This document shows, one piece after another, positions 29,311 through 38,146 of a stretch of DNA of 64,000 bases. The stretch covers positions 1-64,000 of the forward strand of contig JAKUPL010000007.1 of the NCBI GenBank assembly GCA_022449455.1, given 5' to 3'. The notes below the pieces were generated by a model. It did no database searches and was not told the origin of the DNA. It worked only from the letters and a program-made list of their open reading frames with translations. The stretch is from Alcanivorax sp. GTDB taxonomy: Bacteria; Pseudomonadota; Gammaproteobacteria; Pseudomonadales; Alcanivoracaceae. Numbering within the stretch: the first letter of the stretch is position 1; each line of letters opens with the position of its first letter. Made by a program: the position numbers and the translations under genes.

Positions 29311-30072
29311 GGCGCTTTCCTGAGTGCGGTGATCGTTGCGGTTCTGGTAGAGCGCGTAGTCGGCCTCATTGAGCAGGGCATTGAGCTGACGGCCGCTGTT
29401 TTCGGTGCAGGCGGCGCCGATGCGGATACCGAAATCGACGCACTGATCGTTCTGGTGGAGCTCGATGGTGGCACTCAGGGCGCGTAACCCCTCGGCCATG
29501 TGCTGGGCATCCTGGTAGTCGGTGTGCGGCAACACCAGCAGAAACTGGGCGCCATCGATGCGACCGAACAGGTCACTCTCCCGGATCTTGTCGCGAATGC
29601 GCTCGGAAAACAGCCGCAGGAGTTGATCGGAGAGGCGCCGGCCGTGCCGGTCGATCAGGTCGGTGAAGTCCACGATCTCCACCAGCAGGATGGACACCGC
29701 GTAATCGTGGCGCTGGCTGAGCGACAGTTCGCGCTCCAGCATGCTGAACAGATGGGGACGGTTGAACAGGCCGGTCAGGTGGTCCTCCCGGGCCTGCCGG
29801 CGCAGCTGCCGGTTTTCCCTCGCCAGGGCCGACAGGCGGCTGAATACCGGGTAGCAGAAGGCCGGTGCCAGCAGCAGGGGAATCAGCAGGGCCAGGGTGA
29901 TGGCCGCCAGCCAGTCCCGCTGGCCGGTGAGCAGCACGCCCACGGTGGTCAGCAGCAGCGAGGCCACCATGGCGATCAGGGTGCACAGGGTGGTGAGCCG
30001 CAACGCATGGAACCGATCCCGATTCAGTACCGGCTTGGTCTGGCTGAGGTGCCCTTGCGGTGCACTGGCCAT
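29308..30072 (-). CDS. Membrane protein with a degenerate GGDEF domain
   Basis: 254 residues. Two membrane helices (~26-50 and ~55-77), then a GGDEF-type domain starting with DHLTGLFNR (97-105). The active-site signature reads DGAQF (173-177) instead of GGDEF and the upstream metal-binding Asp is also changed, so cyclic-di-GMP synthesis is unlikely; it may bind GTP or act as a regulator. ATG 30072 gives the membrane start; the frame is open to 30189 but those residues are Arg/Lys-rich and overlap the intergenic gap. Stands alone with its own terminator. Confidence 0.82.
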   Translation of the reverse strand: MASAPQGHLSQTKPVLNRDRFHALRLTTLCTLIAMVASLLLTTVGVLLTGQRDWLAAITLALLIPLLLAPAFCYPVFSRLSALARENRQLRRQAREDHLTGLFNRPHLFSMLERELSLSQRHDYAVSILLVEIVDFTDLIDRHGRRLSDQLLRLFSERIRDKIRESDLFGRIDGAQFLLVLPHTDYQDAQHMAEGLRALSATIELHQNDQCVDFGIRIGAACTENSGRQLNALLNEADYALYQNRNDHRTQESA

Positions 30073-30193
30073 GGTCAACCCCCACAGATCATGCTTTTTC
30101 GGCCGTTTCGGCGTTTGCGCCTGTCCGGTTTTTGCCCGTGTTGACGGACGTTTTGCGGAAAGTATCCGGCGTCGCCGCCGCAGGCGCAAGGGC

Positions 30194-30706
30194 TCAGCCG
30201 CCGGTATTCAGCAGCGCTTCCTTGAGATCGTTGGAATAAGGTCGGTCGCCGAACCAGATGGTGAAGTAGGCCTGGGCGAAATCGCGGCCTTTTTCCCGGG
30301 CCAGGGGATCGCCGTTGAGGCGCAATACCAGCGAGCCGTCGGTGTCGTAATCGAGCGTGTAACGGTCGCCATCGCGGGTGGTGCGGTAATGCTGATTGAA
30401 CGCTTCGAGGCGTGGCAGCAGGGCCTGGAAGCGGGCCTCGTCCAGGTTGCGTTCGATCATTTTACGAGCGGCCTTGGCGAAGGCATCGCCGGGCACCTCC
30501 CGGTTATAGCCGAACGCCAATCGCAGGGGCGGCGCCAGCGGGTCGGCGGCGGCGCAGTCCCGCCGGTACAGCGAGGCCTGGCCCACATCGAAGAATTTCA
30601 GCGCCTTGACGTCGCCGGTGGAACAGCGCGCCATGGCCTCGAAATCGGCGGCGCCGGCGTGGGAGACCCAGGCCAGGAGCGCGATCAGGGATGCTCTCTT
30701 AACCAT
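30194..30706 (-). CDS. Chalcone isomerase-like periplasmic protein
   Basis: 170 residues with a short signal peptide (1-19). The fold is that of chalcone isomerase-like proteins: paired strands, a helical YNREVPGDAFAKAARKMIERN and a C-terminal TIWFGDRPYSNDLKEALL that matches the family end. Bacterial members bind or handle fatty acids and are commonly found in clusters with cyclopropane-synthase-like methyltransferases, as here. It overlaps the upstream NTF2-like lipoprotein gene by 22 bases, so the two are co-translated. Enzyme activity is not expected from sequence. Confidence 0.75.
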   Translation of the reverse strand: MVKRASLIALLAWVSHAGAADFEAMARCSTGDVKALKFFDVGQASLYRRDCAAADPLAPPLRLAFGYNREVPGDAFAKAARKMIERNLDEARFQALLPRLEAFNQHYRTTRDGDRYTLDYDTDGSLVLRLNGDPLAREKGRDFAQAYFTIWFGDRPYSNDLKEALLNTGG

Positions 30707-31266
30707 CGTGTCACCGTGCCGAGAATCGGCAAATGCTGGTCCAGGCCCTGGCTGCTGTCCCAGAAATCCTGGTGGAAAATGACCCGGCCCTGGTCGTCGA
30801 AACGCAGTTGCGAGATGCCGATGGTTCGTGCCTCGCGTTCGCTGCCCATGATTGAAAAATGGGTCTCCATGATCCAGCGCAGAAACACGTCCTCGCCGTC
30901 CCGCCAGGTCTGCTGCACATCCAGATTCATGTAATCGAGACGCTCGGCGGTTTTCAGCATGTGCGCCTTGAGCGTGTCGCGATCGTAAATGGTGGCCAGG
31001 GTGTCGTTGAAATACAGCTCCGGCGCGTACACCTCGTCCAGATGGGCTTCGATGTAGTCCGCGTCGATGGGTGAGTACAAATCGATGAACCTTTGCAGGG
31101 CCTGATCGGACACCCGGCTGGCGCCTTGCTGGGAGCGCAGGCCCTGCTCATAGAGGTGCGAATAGCCCTGCTTTTGATCGGCGGCACGGCTGGCGCAGCC
31201 GGTCAGCATTAGCGCCAGGGTCAGGGTGGCCAGCAGTGCGCGCGCGGAAAATGAATGGTGTGTCAT
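30685..31266 (-). CDS. NTF2/SnoaL-like lipoprotein
   Basis: 193 residues. Lipoprotein signal ending MLTGC (Cys24), then an alpha+beta cone domain of the NTF2/SnoaL type (residues ~55-185), with a polar pocket lined by Trp and Asp residues. Such proteins bind small hydrophobic ligands or catalyse simple isomerisations. It is divergent from the DUF2878-DUF1295-methyltransferase operon across 105 bases that contain a 19-base palindrome, so the two arms are probably co-regulated. Confidence 0.75.
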   Translation of the reverse strand: MTHHSFSARALLATLTLALMLTGCASRAADQKQGYSHLYEQGLRSQQGASRVSDQALQRFIDLYSPIDADYIEAHLDEVYAPELYFNDTLATIYDRDTLKAHMLKTAERLDYMNLDVQQTWRDGEDVFLRWIMETHFSIMGSEREARTIGISQLRFDDQGRVIFHQDFWDSSQGLDQHLPILGTVTRWLREHP

Positions 31267-31319
31267 GACAAAGCTTCCTGTTACCCGGCCGCTACTGTCT
31301 CCGCAACGCGGTGAAACCG

Positions 31320-31338
31320 CTGTGAAGCCGGTTCACAG
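31320..31338. promoter_or_regulatory. 19-base palindrome between the two arms of the lipid-modification cluster
   Basis: CTGTGAA-GCCGG-TTCACAG: perfect 7-base arms. It lies centrally in the 105-base divergent gap (31267-31371). A MerR-family or other dimeric regulator could bind; none is encoded beside it. No clear -10 was found. Confidence 0.5.
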
Positions 31339-31371
31339 GCCTTTGACGGTGGCGGGCCCAAGCTCCGTCGC

Positions 31372-31923
31372 ATGAACCGATCATTCGCCGCGCTGGCGGT
31401 CAACTTCGTGGGTTTTCAACTGCTCTGGTTCGTCGCCGTCTACGGCGGCGCCCGGGGTTGGGGTGGCTGGGCGTTGATGGTATTGGTAGTGATGCAGGTG
31501 CTGGTGTGGGCCCTTAACCGGGGTTGGCGCCGGGATCTGCCGCTGCTCGCCGTCGGTGCGCTGGCCTGTGCGCTGTGTGAGCCCGCCTGGCTGGCGCCCG
31601 GGCTGATCCGCTATCAGGACTGGTCCATGAGCTGGCTGGCGCCGGCCTGGATCTGGGCGCTGTGGCTGGGTTTCGCGGTCAGCTTCAATTACAGCCTGGC
31701 CTGGTTGCGGCCGAGGCTGGCGCTGGCGGCCCTGTTCGGCGGCGTGGGCGGGGTGTTTTCGGTGACCGTCGGCATCCATCTGGGCGCGGCCACCACACCC
31801 CATGGCTGGTGGCCGCTGGCGATGACCTATTGCGTGGCCTGGGCCCTGGTGGTGCCGGCACTGGCGTTCGGGGCCCGCCGATTGGCCCGTGGTTCGGACA
31901 AGGAGGTACACGACTATGCCTGA
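31372..31923 (+). CDS. DUF2878-family inner membrane protein
   Basis: 183 residues, about six hydrophobic segments and few charged loops, with the family's FQLLWFVAVYGG near the start. Function unknown; DUF2878 genes recur beside cyclopropane-fatty-acid-synthase-like genes and the next gene here (DUF1295) is also a membrane protein of that cluster. The 3' end overlaps the next gene by eight bases, and the AAGGAGG for the next start lies inside it. Confidence 0.78.
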   Translation: MNRSFAALAVNFVGFQLLWFVAVYGGARGWGGWALMVLVVMQVLVWALNRGWRRDLPLLAVGALACALCEPAWLAPGLIRYQDWSMSWLAPAWIWALWLGFAVSFNYSLAWLRPRLALAALFGGVGGVFSVTVGIHLGAATTPHGWWPLAMTYCVAWALVVPALAFGARRLARGSDKEVHDYA

Positions 31924-32692
31924 AATACTCTGGTTCAGCCTGGCGCTGCTGCTGATGGCGTTCAGCCTGGCCTGGGCGGTGCAATGGCTCAACGGCAACG
32001 CCGGCTATGTGGACGTGGCCTGGAGTTTTGGCACCGGCATCACCGGCCTGGCCTATCTGCTGGTGGGCGAGGGCGAAAGCGTGCCGCGCCTGATGGCCGG
32101 CGTGCTGCTGCTGGCCTGGTCACTGCGCCTGGGCAGCCACATCCTTAAGCGCGTGGTCGGCGAAGGCAGCGAGGACGGGCGCTACGCGGCCATGCGCGAA
32201 CGTCTGGGCGGCGCCGCTCAGCCGGTGTTCCTACTGGTGTTCTGGCTGCAGGCCGGTCTAGCCTGGCTGTTTTCCCTGCCGATGTGGGCAATCAGCCAGC
32301 AACCGGATTTTATTCCTCTGTTCGTCAATCTGGGCCTGGTGGTCGGGGTGGTGGCTATCGTCGGCGAAGCCCTGGCGGACCGGCAACTGGCGCGTTTCAA
32401 GGCGCGTCCGGACAGCAAGGGCAAGACCTGCCGGGAAGGCCTGTGGCGCTATTCCCGTCATCCCAACTATTTCTTCGAATGGCTGCACTGGTTCAGCTAC
32501 CCGTTGATCGCCGCCGCCACCGCGCCGTACTGGCCCTGGCTGTGGCTGCTGCCGGTGGCCATGTTCCTGTTCCTCTGGTTCGTCACCGGCATTCCCTATA
32601 CGGAGAAGCAGGCGCTCAAATCCCGTGGCGACGATTACCGTGAGTACCAACGCACCACCAGCCCCTTTATCCCCTGGAGACCGCGTCAATGA
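31916..32692 (+). CDS. DUF1295 / steroid 5-alpha-reductase-like membrane protein
   Basis: 258 residues with about six membrane segments. The C-terminal CREGLWRYSRHPNYFFEW block is the signature shared by DUF1295 proteins, steroid 5-alpha-reductases and isoprenylcysteine methyltransferases, and binds a cofactor (NADPH in reductases). It may reduce a modified lipid double bond; this is an inference. ATG 31916 uses an AAGGAGG eight bases upstream. It overlaps the following methyltransferase gene by four bases. Confidence 0.82.
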   Translation: MPEILWFSLALLLMAFSLAWAVQWLNGNAGYVDVAWSFGTGITGLAYLLVGEGESVPRLMAGVLLLAWSLRLGSHILKRVVGEGSEDGRYAAMRERLGGAAQPVFLLVFWLQAGLAWLFSLPMWAISQQPDFIPLFVNLGLVVGVVAIVGEALADRQLARFKARPDSKGKTCREGLWRYSRHPNYFFEWLHWFSYPLIAAATAPYWPWLWLLPVAMFLFLWFVTGIPYTEKQALKSRGDDYREYQRTTSPFIPWRPRQ

Positions 32693-33702
32693 TCATTCGC
32701 ATGGCGGAGTCCGGCCTGCTGCCAGACCGGCTGATTCGCGCCGGCATTCATCGTTTGCTGCGCAAACGCCTGCACCAGGAAGAGCGACGCGGGGATCAGC
32801 AGCCGCGGCTGTTGGAGGAACTGTCCCGGGGGCCGATCGCGGTGGCCCAGGACGAGGCCAATGAACAGCACTACGAGGTGGATTCCCGCTTTTACGAGAA
32901 AGTGCTCGGCCCCCATCTGAAATATTCCAGCGGCTACTGGGACAGCCCCTCGTCGACCCTGGCCGAAGCGGAAAAGTCGATGTTGACGCTGACCTGCGAA
33001 CGGGCCGGGCTGGATGACGGCCAGGACATTCTCGAACTGGGCTGCGGTTGGGGCTCCCTGTCCCTGTGGATGGCCGAACACTACCCGGACAGCCGCATCA
33101 CTTCGATCAGCAATTCCGCCACCCAGCGCGCCTGGATCACCGCCCGGGCCGCCCGCCTGGGGCTCACCAACCTGCGTGTACTCACCGCCGATGTGACGCA
33201 ATTTCAGCCGGACCAGCGCTTCGACCGGGTGGTGTCGGTGGAAATGTTCGAGCACATGCGCAACCACAGCGAGCTGATGCGCCGCGTGTACGACTGGCTG
33301 AACCCGGGCGGCAAGCTGTTCGTGCACATTTTCTGCCACCGCTCGCTGACCTATCTGTTCGAGACCGAAGGGGCCAGCAACTGGATGGGGCGCTATTTCT
33401 TCACCGGCGGCGTAATGCCCGCCTACGACTGGCTGCCCCGTTGCGCCGGAGCGCTGATGGAAGAGCATCGCTGGGCGGTCAACGGCCGCCACTATGGGCG
33501 CACCCTGGAGGCCTGGCTGGACAACACCGATCAGCGCCGTGATGAACTGGTGGCGCTGCTGGATGAAGGCTATGGCGCCGGCGAAGGGGCCCTGTGGTTG
33601 CAGCGCTGGCGCATGTTTTTCATGGCCTGCGCCGAGCTGTTCAATTATGGTGACGGCGAGGAATGGTTCGTGGGGCACTACCTGTTTCGCCGCGATCCGT
33701 GA
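32689..33702 (+). CDS. Cyclopropane-fatty-acid-synthase-like SAM methyltransferase
   Basis: 337 residues. SAM-binding motif LELGCGWGSLSLWMA (residues ~112-126), acidic loop VEMFEHMRN and the HIFCHRS region are typical of the CFA synthase family. These transfer a methyl to lipid double bonds to form cyclopropane rings or, in related clusters, methylated or furan fatty acids. It is shorter than E. coli Cfa (382) and lacks its N-terminal domain, resembling the members found with DUF1295, DUF2878 and chalcone-isomerase-like genes. ATG overlaps the upstream gene by four bases. Confidence 0.87.
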   Translation: MIIRMAESGLLPDRLIRAGIHRLLRKRLHQEERRGDQQPRLLEELSRGPIAVAQDEANEQHYEVDSRFYEKVLGPHLKYSSGYWDSPSSTLAEAEKSMLTLTCERAGLDDGQDILELGCGWGSLSLWMAEHYPDSRITSISNSATQRAWITARAARLGLTNLRVLTADVTQFQPDQRFDRVVSVEMFEHMRNHSELMRRVYDWLNPGGKLFVHIFCHRSLTYLFETEGASNWMGRYFFTGGVMPAYDWLPRCAGALMEEHRWAVNGRHYGRTLEAWLDNTDQRRDELVALLDEGYGAGEGALWLQRWRMFFMACAELFNYGDGEEWFVGHYLFRRDP

Positions 33703-33736
33703 AGCCGCCGGCGGGCAGTGGGGATACGAGAAGGGC

Positions 33737-35002
33737 ATGGCGAGAAAGGGCGTTCAGCACCGTCTGACCAGGGTTTTCCTGATCCAGATTCTGTTTATCA
33801 GCATGGCCACGGTGTTCGGGGTCTGGGCCACCGCCCAGATCATCGAGCAGGTGTTGGTCAAGGAAGCGCTGATCAAGGAGGCGGAGCATTATTGGAGCCT
33901 GCACGATCGCGACGACGATTTTCCCCGCCCCAATACCCGCCACCTGCTCGGGTTGCTGGAAGACGCCGATACCCACGATCCGGTGCCGCCGGTGCTGGCC
34001 AATTTGCCGGACGGCTATCAGCGGGTTCATCTGGACGGCGAAAACCCCATTGTCTACATCGAACACCACGGTGAGGCCCGCCTGTATTTGATTTTCGACG
34101 AGCAGCGGGTGTCGGTGCTGGCGTTCCTGTTCGGTATTCTGCCGCTCACCGCCGTGCTGCTGGTGATTTATCTCACCTCGTTCCTGGGCTGGCGCAAATC
34201 CCGCGCGCTGGTGTCGCCGCTGGTCAAGCTGTCGGAAATTCTGCGCCACACCGACGTGGATGACCCTTCCCAGGCCCGGCCGGATCTGGAAGCGGTGGAG
34301 GCGGAGCCCGGCAGCGAGGCCGCCGTGCTGCTGGCCGCGCTGGACGCCTACGCCGACCGGCTGCTGCGGTTCGTGGAGCGGGAGCGGCAGTTTACCCGTG
34401 ACGCCAGCCATGAACTGCGCACGCCCCTGGCGGTATTCCGGGCCAACCTGGAACTGCTGGCCCGGCAGGTCGGCGACCGGCCCATTATCGGTCGCATGAG
34501 CGACACCGTGGACGATATGGAATCCCTGGTGGAAACCCTGCTGTTGCTGGCGCGCACCGAGCAGCAGCCGGTGCAGGAAGAGGAGCTGGTGGTCAACGAC
34601 GTGGCGGTGAACCTGCTGGATCGTCTGCAGCCGCTGGCGGAACGCAAGCAAATCCGCCTGCAGGTGCGCCAGACCGCGCTGCTGACCCTGCACGCTTCGG
34701 AGACGGTGCTTAATATCGTGCTCACCAACCTGGTGCGAAACGCCATCAATTACAGCGGTTCCGGGCACGTCACCATCGTCGTCGCCGACAACGCCATCCA
34801 TGTGGAGGACACCGGCGCCGGTATGGACGCCGAGGAACTGGCCCGTTTTCTCAAGCCGTTCGAGCGTGGCACCAGCAGCGAAGGCGGGCACGGTCTGGGC
34901 CTGGCCATCGTGCAGCGTCTGTGTGAGCGCTTCCAGTGGTCACTGGATGTGGCCAGCCAGCCGGGCAAGGGGACCGAAGTGCGGGTTCGCTTCGGCGATT
35001 GA
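33737..35002 (+). CDS. Sensor histidine kinase downstream of the lipid-modification operon
   Basis: 421 residues. Membrane segments at ~12-33 and ~127-149 enclose a ~90-residue periplasmic domain. Phospho-acceptor His225 (ASHELRTPL), N-box NLVRNAINYSG and GHGLGLAIV follow. It lies 34 bases after the methyltransferase gene on the same strand. The nearest orphan response regulator is 35965-36657 on the opposite strand, past a GAF protein gene; they are likely partners, by proximity only. ATG 33737 is preceded by GAGAAGG. Confidence 0.9.
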   Translation: MARKGVQHRLTRVFLIQILFISMATVFGVWATAQIIEQVLVKEALIKEAEHYWSLHDRDDDFPRPNTRHLLGLLEDADTHDPVPPVLANLPDGYQRVHLDGENPIVYIEHHGEARLYLIFDEQRVSVLAFLFGILPLTAVLLVIYLTSFLGWRKSRALVSPLVKLSEILRHTDVDDPSQARPDLEAVEAEPGSEAAVLLAALDAYADRLLRFVERERQFTRDASHELRTPLAVFRANLELLARQVGDRPIIGRMSDTVDDMESLVETLLLLARTEQQPVQEEELVVNDVAVNLLDRLQPLAERKQIRLQVRQTALLTLHASETVLNIVLTNLVRNAINYSGSGHVTIVVADNAIHVEDTGAGMDAEELARFLKPFERGTSSEGGHGLGLAIVQRLCERFQWSLDVASQPGKGTEVRVRFGD

Positions 35003-35011
35003 CGCCGAAGC

Positions 35012-35890
35012 TCAGTGCATGGCGCCGTCGAACAGCATTTGTGGCTGCATCAGACCGCGCATCAGGGACAGGGATTCCGCGTCGCAACGCATCAGTACCC
35101 CTTTGGCGTTGAGCGCATCCAGCATGCGCTGGCGGACCTCTTCGGCGTAAGCCAGATTGCTTTCGGTAAGCAGCACCGCGAATTGATCATGGCCCAGATA
35201 GGCGGCCATGTCCTGGTGGCGGATCATGGCGGCGATGGAGTCCGCCACCATCTGGCGCTGCTCGGCGCACAGCATGGCGCCGTGCAGGCGCAGTACCACC
35301 GCTTCCAGGCCGTAAACCTCGCAGCGCCGGCGCTCCTGGTCGAGAATGCGGCCCCAGCCGATGCGATCCAGTAAATCGGTATCCGGATCACGGCTTTCTT
35401 CTTCCAGAAACTCGGCGATGCGGCGCTGGTCCAGGCCGGCCAGATTCCAGATCAGGGCGGTTTCCAACAGGTGACTCTGGCGGCGCAGCGCCTCGCGGAT
35501 ATCGCTCTGGTCGAGCAGCGGTTGCGGCGCGGGGTCCATGGCGCACAGCGTGCCGAACAGGCGATCGTTCTGGTCGCGCAACGGCAGGCCGATGTAGGCA
35601 CGGATCGAAAGCCGGCGGGTGATGGGCGCGTCGTTGTAAAGCGGCTCATCGTCCACGTCGGGGCAGATCAGCGGCCCCTGTTCACTGACCCGGCGATGAC
35701 AAATGCTGTCGCGCCAGCGCAGCATATCGCCGCGTCCCAGGTCGTAGCCCTGGCCACAGGCGTTCAAAAGCAGCCATTCCTCACCGCGTTGTCTCGTCAG
35801 AAACCACATCGCCATGCCGAACCGTGATTGCAGATCCAGCAGTTGGGTATCGACGAATTCCGAGAAGGAGTGGCTTTTCCCCCAATTCAT
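35012..35890 (-). CDS. GAF domain protein with degenerate GGDEF domain
   Basis: 292 residues. Residues ~10-150 are a GAF sensor domain (DSICHRRVSEQG, YIGLPLRDQNDRLFGTLCAMD). Residues ~165-285 are a GGDEF-like domain whose signature reads GHDQF (233-237) and whose start has DLLDRIGWGRIL instead of DxLTGLxNR. It therefore probably does not make cyclic-di-GMP. It follows the response regulator gene by 74 bases on the same strand, suggesting one operon, and ends nine bases from the stop of the convergent kinase. No strong ribosome site precedes ATG 35890. Confidence 0.8.
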   Translation of the reverse strand: MNWGKSHSFSEFVDTQLLDLQSRFGMAMWFLTRQRGEEWLLLNACGQGYDLGRGDMLRWRDSICHRRVSEQGPLICPDVDDEPLYNDAPITRRLSIRAYIGLPLRDQNDRLFGTLCAMDPAPQPLLDQSDIREALRRQSHLLETALIWNLAGLDQRRIAEFLEEESRDPDTDLLDRIGWGRILDQERRRCEVYGLEAVVLRLHGAMLCAEQRQMVADSIAAMIRHQDMAAYLGHDQFAVLLTESNLAYAEEVRQRMLDALNAKGVLMRCDAESLSLMRGLMQPQMLFDGAMH

Positions 35891-35964
35891 ATTCGTTATC
35901 GTATTTGGTCGGTGAATGAGGGCATCATTCTGTGCTCGTGAACGCCACACCGCAAGGGGCCCGC

Positions 35965-36657
35965 TCAGTCTTCCCGTGGCGGCCGAATGCTGAAACCGAC
36001 GCCGGGCTGCGTTTCCAATAAAGCGGTATCGAACGGCTTGTCGACGGCTTTTCTCAGGTTATACAAGTGACTACGCAGGGCGTCGGAGTCCGGCACCAGG
36101 TCGCCCCACAGTTCCTGCTCGAGTTGCTCACGGCTGACTACCTTCGGAGACTCGCGCATCAAAATTCGTAAAATACGAAACGCGGTGGGCGAAAGCTTCA
36201 ATAATTGGCCGTCGCGGCGCACTTCCTGACGGGCCGGATCCAGTTCCAGGTCGGCCACCGTGAGCAGATTGGCGGCCACTTCACGACGTTCCCGGCGAAC
36301 CAGGGCACGCACCCGTGCCACCAGCTCCGGCAGAGCGAAGGGTTTGACGATGTAATCGTCGCCGCCGCGGGCGAAGCCTTCCAGCTTGTCGTCCAGCTGA
36401 TCGCGGGCGGTCATGAAAATCACCGGCATGTCCTTGGCCATTTCCTTGCGCAGGGCCTGGCAAAAGGTAAAGCCGTCCTCGCCGGGTAGCATGACGTCCA
36501 GAATCAGGATGTCATAATGATGTTCCTGGACCAGCGAGCGGGCCAGCATGGTGTCACTGGCGTAATCCACCATGGCGCCTTCCTGTTCCAGGAATTCCAC
36601 CACGGTTTGGGCCAGTTGACGGTGGTCTTCCACCAGCAACACGGACAGATTCTGCAC
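35965..36657 (-). CDS. OmpR-family response regulator
   Basis: 230 residues. Receiver with phospho-acceptor Asp54 (LILDVMLPGEDGF) and Lys in DYIVKPF; C-terminal winged helix with SDALRSHLYNLRKAVDKPF and GVGFSIRPP. AGGAGAGGG precedes ATG 36657. No kinase lies in its own operon, which instead continues into the GAF/degenerate GGDEF gene; the kinase at 33737-35002 converges on that operon and is the best partner candidate. Confidence 0.9.
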   Translation of the reverse strand: MQNLSVLLVEDHRQLAQTVVEFLEQEGAMVDYASDTMLARSLVQEHHYDILILDVMLPGEDGFTFCQALRKEMAKDMPVIFMTARDQLDDKLEGFARGGDDYIVKPFALPELVARVRALVRRERREVAANLLTVADLELDPARQEVRRDGQLLKLSPTAFRILRILMRESPKVVSREQLEQELWGDLVPDSDALRSHLYNLRKAVDKPFDTALLETQPGVGFSIRPPRED

Positions 36658-36713
36658 GGTTCCCTCTCCTTTAATTCACATTTTATTATTGGGCGCGGTG
36701 CGTCAAGGCGCTG

Positions 36714-38096
36714 TCAATTTTGCTCACGTGGTGGTTGCCGGAAATAGGCCCTGGCCGCCTGGTTGACCCGTGGCGCCAGCCGCAACGCCGCCAGCATGGT
36801 GGGCAGCGCCATCAATGCGTACATGCTGTCGAGCACCTTGATCACCAGATCCAGGGAGGCCACCGAGCCGATCACCACCAGGCACAGATAGAACCAGACA
36901 TAATGGTGCTGATGCCGGGCGCCGATCAGAAAGCCCAGGCATTTGGCGCCGTAATACCAGAAGGTGACCACCGTGCTCAGGCTCAGCACGCCCACCAACA
37001 CCGCCACCATGATGCCGCTGTAATCGACGAACAACGCCTCGAAGGCGGCCAGGGTGAGGCTGACGCCATTGTCGTCGCCGCTTTCCCAGGCGCCGCTGAT
37101 CAGGATCACCAGAGCGGTGCAGGTACAGACGATCAGGGTATCGATAATAGGGCCGAGCATGGCCACCAGGCCCTCGCGCACCGGTTCCCCGGTGCGCGCG
37201 GCACCGTGCGCCATGGCCTCGGTGCCGATACCGGCTTCATTGGAAAACGCCGCGCGCCGGATGCCGGTGATGATCACCGCGCCCAGCACGCCGCCGGCGG
37301 CGGCCTCGCCGGTGAAGGCGTCGCGCACGATCAGCATCAGCGCCGGGCCCACCTGGTCCGCGTGGCTGACCAGGGTCACGGCGGTGAGCAGCAGATAGCC
37401 GACGATCATGGCCGGCACCAGCACGCCGGTGACCTTGCCGATGCGCGGCAGCTTGCCGGCCACCACCACCAGCACCAGGGCCGCCAGGACCAGCCCGAAC
37501 AGCAGATCGAAGCCGAAATGAGCGCCCTCGGTGGTCCAGCCGGCGGGGATGGCGATGGCCACCCGTACCACCTCGGTGAGCTGGTTGATCTGGAAGATCG
37601 GCATGGTGCCGAGCAGCCCGGCCAGGGCGAAGAAATAGGCCAGTGGGCGCCAGCGCGGCCCCAGGGCCTCGCGGATGATGTACATGGGCCCGCCCTGCAG
37701 GGCGCCCTCGCTGTCGCGGCCACGGTACATCACCGCCAGGGTGCAGGTGTAGAACTTGGTGGCGATGCCCACCAGGGCGCTCACCCACATCCAGAAAATG
37801 GCGCCGGGGCCGCCCACTGAGATCGCCACCGCCACGCCGGCCACGTTGCCCATGCCCAAGGTGCCGGACAGAGCCGTGCTGAGCGCCTGGAAATGGGACA
37901 GGGTGCCCTCGTCGTCCCGGTCCGGGCCGCTGAACAGCAGCCGCACGCCATCGGGCAGATGGCGATAGGGCAGCAACCGGGAATAGAGCAGAAAAAACAC
38001 ACCGCCGCCCACCAGCAGCGTCACCAACGGGGGGCCCCATAGAAACCCCACCACCGCCCCCAGGGCGCTATCGAGCCGTTCGTAAAAGTCGTCCAT
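36714..38096 (-). CDS. Alanine/glycine:cation (sodium) symporter, AGCS family
   Basis: 460 residues with ~11 membrane segments. Family motifs include GTLGMGNVAGVAVAISVGGPGAIFWMW, EGALQGGPMYIIREALG and NEAGIGTEAMAHGAART (sodium and substrate sites). It imports small amino acids such as alanine or glycine with Na+. Single gene; its start is ~50 bases from the next gene on the same strand (GlxA-type regulator), which might control amino-acid use. Confidence 0.93.
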   Translation of the reverse strand: MDDFYERLDSALGAVVGFLWGPPLVTLLVGGGVFFLLYSRLLPYRHLPDGVRLLFSGPDRDDEGTLSHFQALSTALSGTLGMGNVAGVAVAISVGGPGAIFWMWVSALVGIATKFYTCTLAVMYRGRDSEGALQGGPMYIIREALGPRWRPLAYFFALAGLLGTMPIFQINQLTEVVRVAIAIPAGWTTEGAHFGFDLLFGLVLAALVLVVVAGKLPRIGKVTGVLVPAMIVGYLLLTAVTLVSHADQVGPALMLIVRDAFTGEAAAGGVLGAVIITGIRRAAFSNEAGIGTEAMAHGAARTGEPVREGLVAMLGPIIDTLIVCTCTALVILISGAWESGDDNGVSLTLAAFEALFVDYSGIMVAVLVGVLSLSTVVTFWYYGAKCLGFLIGARHQHHYVWFYLCLVVIGSVASLDLVIKVLDSMYALMALPTMLAALRLAPRVNQAARAYFRQPPREQN

Positions 38097-38146
38097 GGCG
38101 ATGTACGGTAGCAGGGTCGCCGGGGCCCGTCACCGCGCGGCGGGGC

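Noticed and set aside
29308-30072. Active diguanylate cyclase
   Set aside because: GGDEF signature is DGAQF; essential residues are missing.
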